A stretch of 64,000 nt of DNA from Microbacterium suaedae (GTDB taxonomy: Bacteria; Actinomycetota; Actinomycetes; Actinomycetales; Microbacteriaceae): NCBI RefSeq assembly GCF_003254645.1, contig NZ_PNFD01000003.1, positions 62,001 to 126,000 on the forward strand. Direction: 5' to 3'. The translations under genes and the position numbers were made by a program. The notes under the pieces were generated by a model that was not told the origin of the DNA, searched no databases, and was given only the letters and a program-made list of their open reading frames with translations. Of this stretch, positions 25,939-33,133 are shown piece by piece. Position 1 is the first letter of the stretch. Each line of letters opens with the position of its first letter.

Positions 25939-27320
25939 CGTTCCTCCCCTGTGAGCGGAGCGTCCGTTCCTGCGAGTCTGCCCTGCTCGCCGCCGGGAAG
26001 CACCTCCCTCCCCGAACGAGCGAGCAGGCCCTCGCCGCGCGAGAAGATCCGCTCACCGTGCAGATAGGTGTGGAGGACGGCTCCGGAGAGCTCGGCGCCG
26101 ACCCACGGCGAGAGCTTGTTGCGGTACTCGAGCTCGCCCTCGACGAGCGTGTGAACGGCGTCGGGATCGAACACCGCGAGATGCGCGGGAGCCCCCGGCT
26201 CGATCGTGCCGCGCGTAAGGCGCACGAGGCGCGCGGGCCCCGTCGTGAACAGCGGCAGGATCCGTTCGAGCGGGATCCCGCGACGCCTCGCCTCGGTCCA
26301 GCACGCAATGAGTCCCGTCTGCGCGCCCGAGATGCCGCCCCAGGCCGTGCCCAGGTCCGGGTCGAGCTTGAGCTCGGCCGTCGCCGGAGAGTGGTCGCTC
26401 ACGATCGCGTCGACCGTGCCGTCGAGCACTCCGCGCCACAGGGCGTCCTGATGGGATCGATCGCGGATGGGCGGGCAGCACTTGAACCGCCCCTGGCCGT
26501 CGGGCACGCTCGCGGCGTCGAGCGCGAGGTAGTGCGGGCACGTCTCAATCGTGATCGCGACGCCGTCCGCCTTCGCGCGGCGCACGAGATCGAGAGTCTC
26601 GGCGGCCGACACATGGACAATGTGCGCCCGAGCGCCCGTGCGACGCGCGGCGTCGATGACGAGCTTCACCGCCTCGACCTCGGCGGCGGGCGGCCGCGAT
26701 GCGACGAAATCGGCGAAGACCCGCCCGGATGCCTCCCCCAGGTGCTCCTCGAGCTCGGCGTGCGCGATGAGCAGCCCGTCTCGCTCGGCGAGCTCGGCGA
26801 GCGCCCTTTCGAGCTGCGCGGCATCGAGATGACCGAACTCGTCGATGCCGCTCGGCGCGAGGAAGCACTTCACCCCGACGATGCCGGCATCCAGCAGCGC
26901 GCCGAGCGCGCCGAGGTTCTCGGGCACGGCACCGCCCCAGTAGGCGAGGTCGACCGCGAGCTGTCCGGCCGCCGCTCGCCGCTTCTCCGCGAGTGCTGCG
27001 GGCGTCGTCGTGACGGGGATCGAGTTGAGGGGCATCTCGACGACCGTCGTGACGCCGCCGGCCGCCGCCGCGGCCGTGCCGGTCGCGAACCCCTCCCACG
27101 AGGTCCGGCCCGGCTCGTTGAGATGTACGTGAGTGTCGACCAGGCCGGGGAGGAGCACGTGGGCATCGTCGACGACGACGTCCGCGTGCTCATCGAACGG
27201 CGCGATCTCGCGGATCCGGCCGTCTTCGATCCGGAGGCTCGCGGGACGGAACGCGCCGTCGAGGAACGTGCGGCGAGCGGCGATCGAACGGATCGTGCGG
27301 GTGGTTGTCTCGGCGTTCAC
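25935..27320 (-). CDS. allB: Allantoinase
   Basis: This 461-residue cyclic amidohydrolase opens the hydantoin ring of allantoin to give allantoate. The metal ligands are visible: HVH in LVDTHVHLNEPG, the carboxylated Lys in GVKCFLAPSG, His in LIAHAELEEH, His in HIVHVSAAETLD and Asp in IVSDHSPATAELK. The length is normal for the family. The start is ATG at 27320, overlapping the racemase stop by 4 bp. A shortened paralog that has lost these residues lies at 48760-49824. Confidence 0.92.
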   Translation of the reverse strand: MNAETTTRTIRSIAARRTFLDGAFRPASLRIEDGRIREIAPFDEHADVVVDDAHVLLPGLVDTHVHLNEPGRTSWEGFATGTAAAAAGGVTTVVEMPLNSIPVTTTPAALAEKRRAAAGQLAVDLAYWGGAVPENLGALGALLDAGIVGVKCFLAPSGIDEFGHLDAAQLERALAELAERDGLLIAHAELEEHLGEASGRVFADFVASRPPAAEVEAVKLVIDAARRTGARAHIVHVSAAETLDLVRRAKADGVAITIETCPHYLALDAASVPDGQGRFKCCPPIRDRSHQDALWRGVLDGTVDAIVSDHSPATAELKLDPDLGTAWGGISGAQTGLIACWTEARRRGIPLERILPLFTTGPARLVRLTRGTIEPGAPAHLAVFDPDAVHTLVEGELEYRNKLSPWVGAELSGAVLHTYLHGERIFSRGEGLLARSGREVLPGGEQGRLAGTDAPLTGEER

Positions 27321-28060
27321 GCCATCACGCTATCCGCGACGCGTGTCGCCGGTGTTTCCCGTGTGCCGATCGCGGCGTACTCGTCGCGCTTGCTCGTCCC
27401 CACGCCCATGCGAGCCATCCCCGAGACCAGACCGACGGATGCCGCGACGCCGTCGACGACGGGCACGCCGAGCTCACCCGTCAACGTCGCGCAGAGGTCC
27501 GCCATCCCGGCACAGCCGAGCACGATCGCGTCGGCGCCATCGACGCGCACGGCGCGTTCGCACCAGGCGACGATCTCGTCGACATCCGCCTGCTCCTCGA
27601 GCGCGAGCACGGGGATCCCGGTCGCGTGCGCCGCGACGCAGGCCTCGTCGAAACCGTATCGGCGCACGAGGTCTCGCGCCCGCCCGAGGGTCCGCGAGAG
27701 CGTCGTGACGATGCCGAAGCTGCGACCTGTGAGCGCGGCGACGTGCATGGCCGCCTCAGCGATCCCGATCACGGGCACCTCGACAAGTTCGCGCGCCGCG
27801 TCGACGCCCGGATCCCCGAAGCACGCGACCACATAGGCGTCGCTTCCGCCGCTCTCCTGATCGCGGACGATCATCGAGACGACGGCCGCGGCCGCCCGCA
27901 CCTCGTCGAGATGGCTCTCGACCGCCGGCGGACCGTCGCCAGGCTCGGGGCAGACCGCGACGATCTCGACGTCGGGCGCCGCGACATCGTGCGCCGCCCG
28001 GGCGATCTTCTCGGTCATGACACGCGAGGTGTTGGGGTTGATGAGGGTGACGCGGATCAA
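27317..28060 (-). CDS. Allantoin/hydantoin racemase (Asp/Glu racemase family)
   Basis: This 247-residue cofactor-independent racemase has the N-terminal motif RVTLINPNTSRVMTEKI, the first catalytic Cys in VACFGDPGVDAA and the second in IVLGCAGMADL. Next to allantoinase it most likely interconverts allantoin enantiomers so that all of the spontaneously racemised substrate can be used. The start is TTG at 28060: it overlaps the permease stop (TTGA) and has GGGAG immediately upstream. No ATG or GTG gives the conserved N-terminus. Confidence 0.87.
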   Translation of the reverse strand: MIRVTLINPNTSRVMTEKIARAAHDVAAPDVEIVAVCPEPGDGPPAVESHLDEVRAAAAVVSMIVRDQESGGSDAYVVACFGDPGVDAARELVEVPVIGIAEAAMHVAALTGRSFGIVTTLSRTLGRARDLVRRYGFDEACVAAHATGIPVLALEEQADVDEIVAWCERAVRVDGADAIVLGCAGMADLCATLTGELGVPVVDGVAASVGLVSGMARMGVGTSKRDEYAAIGTRETPATRVADSVMA

Positions 28061-29658
28061 CGCTCTCCCACCTCCGCGGGCGCCGTCGCCGGCTCGAACG
28101 GCGCGGGCTCCGTCTCGTGACCGCCCTCGCGCACGTCGGGCACGGATCCGTCGGAGACGCCGTCCGTCTCGTCGTCCCAGCTCGGAACCTGCGGTCGACG
28201 CCGCTCGAGGAGGATGAACAGCGCGAATCCGAGGCCACATCCGATGAACCACGTGAAGTCGCTCACCGCGCCCCACCCCGAGCCGACGAGCCCCGCGAAG
28301 ACGAGCGACTTCGGCACGATGGCGAGGAGAATCGTCGGGACTCCGGCGCCGACGACCGCCCACATCGCGTTGGGGTTGTACCCCCGGCGATACCAGTACG
28401 AGCCGGTCTCGGACATCGTGTACATGTCGTCGACCTTGATGCGCTGCCTCGCGACGACGTAGTAGCCGGCGATGAGGATCCCGAACAGCGGACCGATGAG
28501 CGCCGACAGGATGCCGAGCGTGTAGTGGATCGCCTCATCGTTGGAGTACCAGTTCCACGGCGTGAGGATGACCGACCCGACGGCGGCGATCATGCCGCCG
28601 GCGCGCCACGAGATGCGGTTCGGCGCCACGTTCGAGAAGTCGAACGCCGGCGAGATGAAGTTCGCGACGATGTTGATCCCGACGGTCGCGGTGACGAAGG
28701 TCAGACCGCCGAGGAGGATCGCGAACCAGTGGTCGATCCGCTCGACCGTGTGGATCGGATCCGTGATGAGCTCGCCGAAGACCGGCACGGTGGCCGACGC
28801 CGTAAGGACCGTGAGGATCGCGAAGAACAGGAAGTTGATGGGAAGGCCCCAGAAGTTGCCGCGCTTGACGGCCTCGAAGCTCTTGCCGTAGCGGGCGAAA
28901 TCGCCGAAATTCAGCATCGGTCCGGAGAAGTACGACACGACGATCGCGATGGCCGTGCACATCACGGGGATCGACGCCCAGAAATCGAGCGGCTCGCCGG
29001 TCGAGAGATTGAGGCTGACGTTCTCCCACCCGGCCTGGCTAACGAGGTAGACGGCGAGGACGATCATGACGACGTAGACGGCCGGTCCCGCCCAGTCGAT
29101 GAATCGACGGATCGCCTCCATCCCGTTCCAGAACACGGCAGCCTGCGCGACCCAGAGGATCGCGTAGGAGATCCACCCGAGCGCGTCGAGGCCGAGGAAC
29201 GTCGGCTCGATGAGCGCGGCCGAGGCCGGGATGAACTTGAGGAAGACGATCGTGAGCGACTCGGCCGCGAGGAACGTCTGCACGCCGTACCAGGCGATGG
29301 CGATCACGCCGCGGATGATCGCGGGCAGGTTCGCCCCCTTGACGCCGAAGAGGAAGCGGTTGACGACGGGATACGGCACGCCCGTGCGCTGACTCGGCTT
29401 CGCGACGAGGTTCGCGAAGACCTGGACGATGACGATGCCGACGACGAGGGAGACAAGCACCTGCCAGCTGGAGATCCCGAGCGCGAAGAGGGAGCCCGCG
29501 GTCACGTACCCGCCGACCGAGTGCACGTCGCTCATCCAGAACGCGAGAATGTTGTAGCTCGTCCACTTCTGCTTCCGCAGCGGTGCGAGGTCCTCGTTCG
29601 CGAGGCGCGGGTCATAGCCGGGGCGCATGTTGGCGGAGCCAGCGGGGTGATCAGACAT
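28057..29658 (-). CDS. NCS1 family allantoin/nucleobase permease
   Basis: This 533-residue transporter has about twelve membrane helices and belongs to the nucleobase-cation symporter 1 family (Mhp1, PucI). The conserved start NEDLAPLRKQKWTSYNILAF, the GVPYPVVNRFLFGVKGANLP segment and NFGDFARYG match the family. It leads the operon for allantoin breakdown, so allantoin or a related hydantoin is the expected substrate. The start is ATG at 29658. A good GGAGGAA site lies about 26 nt upstream, with an 18-bp palindrome in between. Confidence 0.92.
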   Translation of the reverse strand: MSDHPAGSANMRPGYDPRLANEDLAPLRKQKWTSYNILAFWMSDVHSVGGYVTAGSLFALGISSWQVLVSLVVGIVIVQVFANLVAKPSQRTGVPYPVVNRFLFGVKGANLPAIIRGVIAIAWYGVQTFLAAESLTIVFLKFIPASAALIEPTFLGLDALGWISYAILWVAQAAVFWNGMEAIRRFIDWAGPAVYVVMIVLAVYLVSQAGWENVSLNLSTGEPLDFWASIPVMCTAIAIVVSYFSGPMLNFGDFARYGKSFEAVKRGNFWGLPINFLFFAILTVLTASATVPVFGELITDPIHTVERIDHWFAILLGGLTFVTATVGINIVANFISPAFDFSNVAPNRISWRAGGMIAAVGSVILTPWNWYSNDEAIHYTLGILSALIGPLFGILIAGYYVVARQRIKVDDMYTMSETGSYWYRRGYNPNAMWAVVGAGVPTILLAIVPKSLVFAGLVGSGWGAVSDFTWFIGCGLGFALFILLERRRPQVPSWDDETDGVSDGSVPDVREGGHETEPAPFEPATAPAEVGER

Positions 29659-29661
29659 GGC

Positions 29662-29679
29662 GTGAAGCTATCGCTTCAC
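29662..29679. promoter_or_regulatory. Palindromic operator between the permease operon and its divergent regulator
   Basis: GTGAAGC-TATC-GCTTCAC is a perfect 7-bp inverted repeat only 3 bp before the permease start codon. A related half-site GTGAAG recurs at 29714. A repressor bound here, or the hairpin in the leader RNA, would block expression of the allantoin operon. The XRE-cupin protein encoded next to it is the obvious candidate ligand. Confidence 0.55.
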
Positions 29680-29749
29680 ATTTCCTCCGTGATGTCTCGC
29701 GTGTTTCCGCCCCGTGAAGTCACTCCATGCCGCCGGATACGATGACGAG

Positions 29750-30346
29750 GTGGCCCCGTCGACCTCCCCGGACTCACCTGATCCGCGGTTTCTCGTCGGC
29801 CGGCGCCTGCGCGATGCCCGGGAACGCGTCGGCGTCTCCCTCTCGGAGCTCGCGCGGCGCCTCGACATCTCCGCGAGCGCGGTCTCGCAGATCGAGCGCG
29901 GCGTCATGCAGCCGAGCGTCGCACGCCTCATCACGATCTCGGATGCGCTCGGGATCTCGCTCGCCGACGTCCTCTCCGATCCGGCAACCCCCGACGGCGA
30001 GCAGCGCGTCTCGATCGAGCGCGCAGAGGACGCCGCCCGGCTCGAGCTGGGCGGCGGGGTCACCTTCCGTCGCCTGACGCCCGGCGACAGCCCCGGCGTC
30101 GACTACTTCGAATCGGTCTATCCCCCGGGCAGCACCGCGGCCGCGCGGGACCGGCTGCTGCGACACGAGGGCTACGAGGTCGGGCACGTGATCTCAGGAG
30201 AGCTCACGATCGACTTCTCGGACGAGATCGTCGTCCTCCGCCCCGACGACACGATCACCTACCCGTGCGACCGGCCGCATCGGCTCCACAACGCGGGCGA
30301 CGTTCCGGTCGTCGCCCGCTGGCTGATCGTGCATCCGACGGGCTGA
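29750..30346 (+). CDS. XRE family transcriptional regulator with cupin domain
   Basis: This protein of about 198 residues has an N-terminal helix-turn-helix (VGRRLRDARERVGVSLSELA, then SASAVSQIERG) and a C-terminal single cupin (HEGYEVGHVISGELTIDFSD, then DRPHRLHNAGDVPVVARWLI). Such regulators sense a small metabolite and control neighbouring catabolic operons. It lies between the allantoin operon and the urate/xanthine operon, so it may control both. The start is uncertain: GTG 29714 (210 aa) and GTG 29750 are both possible, and neither has a good ribosome site. Confidence 0.85.
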   Translation: MAPSTSPDSPDPRFLVGRRLRDARERVGVSLSELARRLDISASAVSQIERGVMQPSVARLITISDALGISLADVLSDPATPDGEQRVSIERAEDAARLELGGGVTFRRLTPGDSPGVDYFESVYPPGSTAAARDRLLRHEGYEVGHVISGELTIDFSDEIVVLRPDDTITYPCDRPHRLHNAGDVPVVARWLIVHPTG

Positions 30347-30484
30347 GCGCCGCGCAGATCACACGTCGCGTCACGCACGCCGGGACTTTTCCGAGGCATG
30401 TTCCGGGACTTTTCCGAGGCACATTCCGGGACTTTTCCGAGGCGCCTGCACCGCCCACCTCCGCTCCCGCTGGCTGATCGTGCA
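30315..30484. repeat. 19-bp direct repeat flanking three 23-bp iterons
   Basis: CCCGCTGGCTGATCGTGCA occurs at 30315-30333, inside the 3' end of the regulator gene, and again at 30466-30484. Between them lie three copies of CCGGGACTTTTCCGAGGC at 30380, 30403 and 30426, separated by 5-nt spacers (atgtt, acatt), so the period is exactly 23 bp. The spacing puts the copies near two helical turns apart, as for an array of protein-binding sites. Confidence 0.85.
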
Positions 30485-30500
30485 CGCCGCTGGCCCGTCG

Positions 30501-30537
30501 TAACCACCGCGAAACGGTCCGGGCATAACGTTGCCGC
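30501..30537 (+). promoter_or_regulatory. Putative promoter for leaderless transcription of uraD
   Basis: CATAAC at 30524-30529 ends 8 nt before the ATG, the spacing expected of a -10 box for an mRNA starting at its start codon. No ribosome site is present. Upstream elements GTAAC and GAAAC, with the same internal spacings, occur before the amidohydrolase gene at 47343. Confidence 0.55.
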
Positions 30538-31059
30538 ATGCGCTTCGCAGACTTCGATCGGGCAGCCGACTCCGAGGCGGAGACGACGGCCCGGCTCTGG
30601 GCCGACGTCCCGCAGTGGGTCGACGCGCTCGTCGACGAGCGCCCGCACGGATCCGTCGACGCTCTCGTCGAGAGTGCCCGCCGCGCCGCCACGCGATGGG
30701 GCGCGGCCGAGCTCGACGCCGCGCTCTCGCAGCACGCCCGCATCGGTGAGGCACCGCGGGGCGACTCCGCGGAGGCATCCGCGTCGCGCCGCGAGCAGAG
30801 CGCCGTGACGCGCGCTGGCGCCGATGTCGCTGCCCGTCTGGCCGACGCGAATGCGCGATACGAGGCACGCTTCGCGCGCGTCTTCCTCATCCGCGCCGCC
30901 GGCCGCACGCCCGAAGAGATCCTGGCCGAGCTCGAACGCCGGCTCCACAATGACGACGAGGCCGAGATCCGTGAGGCGTGCGCCCAGCTCGCCGAGATCG
31001 CCGTGCTGCGGATCCGGTCGACCTTCGAGGACGACGACACGGAGAGCAAGGAGAGCTGA
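30538..31059 (+). CDS. uraD: 2-oxo-4-hydroxy-4-carboxy-5-ureidoimidazoline (OHCU) decarboxylase
   Basis: This 173-residue enzyme performs the last step from urate to S-allantoin by decarboxylating OHCU. The catalytic His lies in SQHARIGE and the family C-terminal motif is in FLIRAAGRTPEEILAELERR. The start is ATG at 30538, without a ribosome site and with a -10-like box 8 nt upstream, so it is probably leaderless. It is the first gene of the urate/xanthine operon, and its stop overlaps uraH by one base (TGATG). Confidence 0.9.
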   Translation: MRFADFDRAADSEAETTARLWADVPQWVDALVDERPHGSVDALVESARRAATRWGAAELDAALSQHARIGEAPRGDSAEASASRREQSAVTRAGADVAARLADANARYEARFARVFLIRAAGRTPEEILAELERRLHNDDEAEIREACAQLAEIAVLRIRSTFEDDDTESKES

Positions 31060-31379
31060 TGCCGCACCTGACCACGCACGTGCTCGATGCCGCGAGCGGA
31101 ACCCCGGCGGCGGGCATCGAGATCGCCCTGACGACGGCATCCGGATCCGCGATCGCCGACGGCGTCACCGACGACGACGGCCGCGCGGGCCTCGGCCCCG
31201 ATGCGCTCGTGCCCGGCGACTACACGCTGCGCTTCGAGACGCGCGAGCACTTCGCCGCACGCGGCGTCGAGGCCTTCTACCCGTTCGTGACGGTCACCTT
31301 CACGGTGACGGACGACCGGCACTATCACGTGCCGATCCTCCTCAGTCCGTTCGCCTATTCCACCTACCGAGGGAGCTGA
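31059..31379 (+). CDS. uraH: 5-hydroxyisourate hydrolase (transthyretin-like)
   Basis: This 106-residue protein hydrolyses 5-hydroxyisourate, the product of urate oxidase, to OHCU. It has the N-terminal signature LTTHVLDAASGTPAAGI and the C-terminal motif SPFAYSTYRGS that define bacterial transthyretin-related hydrolases. There is no signal peptide, so it is cytoplasmic. ATG at 31059 shares its A with the uraD stop. The urate oxidase gene begins one base after its stop. Confidence 0.94.
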   Translation: MPHLTTHVLDAASGTPAAGIEIALTTASGSAIADGVTDDDGRAGLGPDALVPGDYTLRFETREHFAARGVEAFYPFVTVTFTVTDDRHYHVPILLSPFAYSTYRGS

Positions 31380-31380
31380 C

Positions 31381-32295
31381 ATGAGCGACGTCTCCGTGCG
31401 CCTGGGCCCGAACAAGTACGGCAAGGCCGAGGTGCGTCTCGTGCGCATCACGCGCGACACCCCACGCCACGAGATCGAAGACCTCAACGTCACGTCGCAG
31501 CTGCGAGGAGATGTCGACGGATCCTTCCTCACGGGCGACAACACGCGGATCGTCGCGACGGACACCCAGAAGAACACTGTCTTCGCCCTTGCCAAGACGC
31601 ATGGCGTCGGCTCCCCGGAGCGGTTCCTGCAGACCCTCGCCGAGCACTTCACGGGAGAGTTCGACTGGATCGACGGTGGGCTCTGGCAGGCCGAGCAGTA
31701 CTCATGGGATCGCATCGCGTCGGGCGGCCCCGGCGAGGACCACTCGTTCGTGCGAAACGGCCGGGCCACCCGCCTCGCCGCCGTGCAGGTCTTGGACGGC
31801 GCGACGCACGTGACCGGCGGGGTGAAGGACCTCACGGTGCTGAAGTCGACCGGGTCCGAGTTCTGGGGGTACCCGAAGACCGAGTTCACGACCCTGCCCG
31901 AGACGCAGGACCGCATCATGGCGACGAGCGTCACGGGCCGCTGGCGCTTTCTCCCCGAGGCGGTCGACGCCGGCATCGACTACAACGGCGTCTACGACGA
32001 CGTCTGCCGCGTGCTGCTCGAGCGCTTCGCCGACGTGCACTCGCTCGCCCTGCAGCAGACGCTCTACGAGATGGGCAAGGCCGCGATCGCCGCGCGCCCC
32101 GAACTCGCCGAGGTGCGCTTCGCAATGCCGAACAAGCACCACTTCGTCTACGACCTCGCGCGCTTCGGTCTCGAGAACGAGAACGAGGTCTTCATCGCCG
32201 ATGACCGCCCCTACGGCCTCATCGAAGGCAGCGTCATCCGCGACGGTGTCGCCGATGCGCCCGAGGCCTGGCACGAGCTGCCGAGCTTCGTATGA
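31381..32295 (+). CDS. uaZ: Urate oxidase (cofactor-free uricase)
   Basis: This 304-residue cofactor-independent uricase oxidises urate to 5-hydroxyisourate. Recognisable blocks are the N-terminal LGPNKYGKAEVRLVRI, the catalytic Thr-Asp loop TDTQKNTVFALAK, VTGGVKDLTVLKSTGSEFWG and the C-terminal AMPNKHHFVYDLARFGLEN. ATG at 31381 follows uraH by one base. The order uraD-uraH-uaZ supplies the complete urate to allantoin set. Confidence 0.95.
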   Translation: MSDVSVRLGPNKYGKAEVRLVRITRDTPRHEIEDLNVTSQLRGDVDGSFLTGDNTRIVATDTQKNTVFALAKTHGVGSPERFLQTLAEHFTGEFDWIDGGLWQAEQYSWDRIASGGPGEDHSFVRNGRATRLAAVQVLDGATHVTGGVKDLTVLKSTGSEFWGYPKTEFTTLPETQDRIMATSVTGRWRFLPEAVDAGIDYNGVYDDVCRVLLERFADVHSLALQQTLYEMGKAAIAARPELAEVRFAMPNKHHFVYDLARFGLENENEVFIADDRPYGLIEGSVIRDGVADAPEAWHELPSFV

Positions 32296-32329
32296 CACCG
32301 CGACGACGGCCCGGGAATCAGGGGCGCGC

Positions 32330-33133
32330 GTGGACCTGAACACCGTCTCGGCATACCGCGCCGCGCGCTCGCGCGACGATCTCATGCTGGCGGACGGCGA
32401 GCGGATCCTCGGCGGCGGGACCTGGCTCTACTCCGAACCACAGATCGGCACCACAGGGCTCGTCGATCTGACGACGATGGGCTGGCCCGCGCTGGAGCGC
32501 GTCGGGGACGGTCTACGGATCGCGGCGACGTGCACGATCGCCGAGCTCGCGCAGATGCCGCCCGAGCCGACGTGGCGCGCACACCCCCTTTTCTTCCAGG
32601 CGGCGACCGCCCTTCTCGCCTCATTCAAGGTGTGGAACGTCGCGACGGTCGGCGGAAACGTGTGCCGCGCGTTCGCCGCGGGCGCGATGGTGTCCCTCTG
32701 CACGGCGTTGGACGCCGAAGCGCTCGTGTGGACACCCGACGGCGGCGAGCGCCGGCTGCCCGTCGCGGATCTCGTGACCGGCAACGGAACGACCTCGCTC
32801 CGCGACGGCGAGGTGCTGCGCGCGCTCGACATCCCCGGACACGCCCTGCGTGCGCGGACGGCGTTCCGGAAGATCGCGCTCGCCGAGCTCGGTCGCTCGG
32901 GCGCCGTCGTGATCGGGCGCGTCGACGAGGATGGCCGGGCCGTTTTCAGCGTCACGGCAGCCGTCGAGCGACCGGCCGTGCTGCGGTACGACGCACTTCC
33001 CGACGCGGTGCGCCTCGCCGCCGATGTCCGATCTCTCGACGGGTACTACTCGGATCCGTTCGGCGCCGCCGACTGGCGCCGACACGTGAGCGGCGTCCTG
33101 GCGGCACAGACCCGAGAGGAGCTCGCCTCGTGA
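32330..33133 (+). CDS. Xanthine dehydrogenase family FAD-binding subunit
   Basis: This 267-residue FAD-binding subunit (CoxM/XdhB type) of a molybdenum hydroxylase passes electrons from the iron-sulfur centres to NAD. It has the first FAD loop ILGGGTWLYSE and the second FAD loop VATVGGNVCRAFAAGAM. The start is GTG at 32330 behind AGGGG, 34 bp after the urate oxidase stop, and its own stop overlaps the next gene (GTGA). The neighbouring uricase genes make xanthine/hypoxanthine the likely substrate. Confidence 0.88.
   Translation: MDLNTVSAYRAARSRDDLMLADGERILGGGTWLYSEPQIGTTGLVDLTTMGWPALERVGDGLRIAATCTIAELAQMPPEPTWRAHPLFFQAATALLASFKVWNVATVGGNVCRAFAAGAMVSLCTALDAEALVWTPDGGERRLPVADLVTGNGTTSLRDGEVLRALDIPGHALRARTAFRKIALAELGRSGAVVIGRVDEDGRAVFSVTAAVERPAVLRYDALPDAVRLAADVRSLDGYYSDPFGAADWRRHVSGVLAAQTREELAS

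Noticed and set aside
30380..30443. CRISPR-like array (three identical 18-bp units)
   Set aside because: Spacers are only 5 nt and nearly alike, the repeat is too short and no cas genes are present. It is a tandem iteron array.
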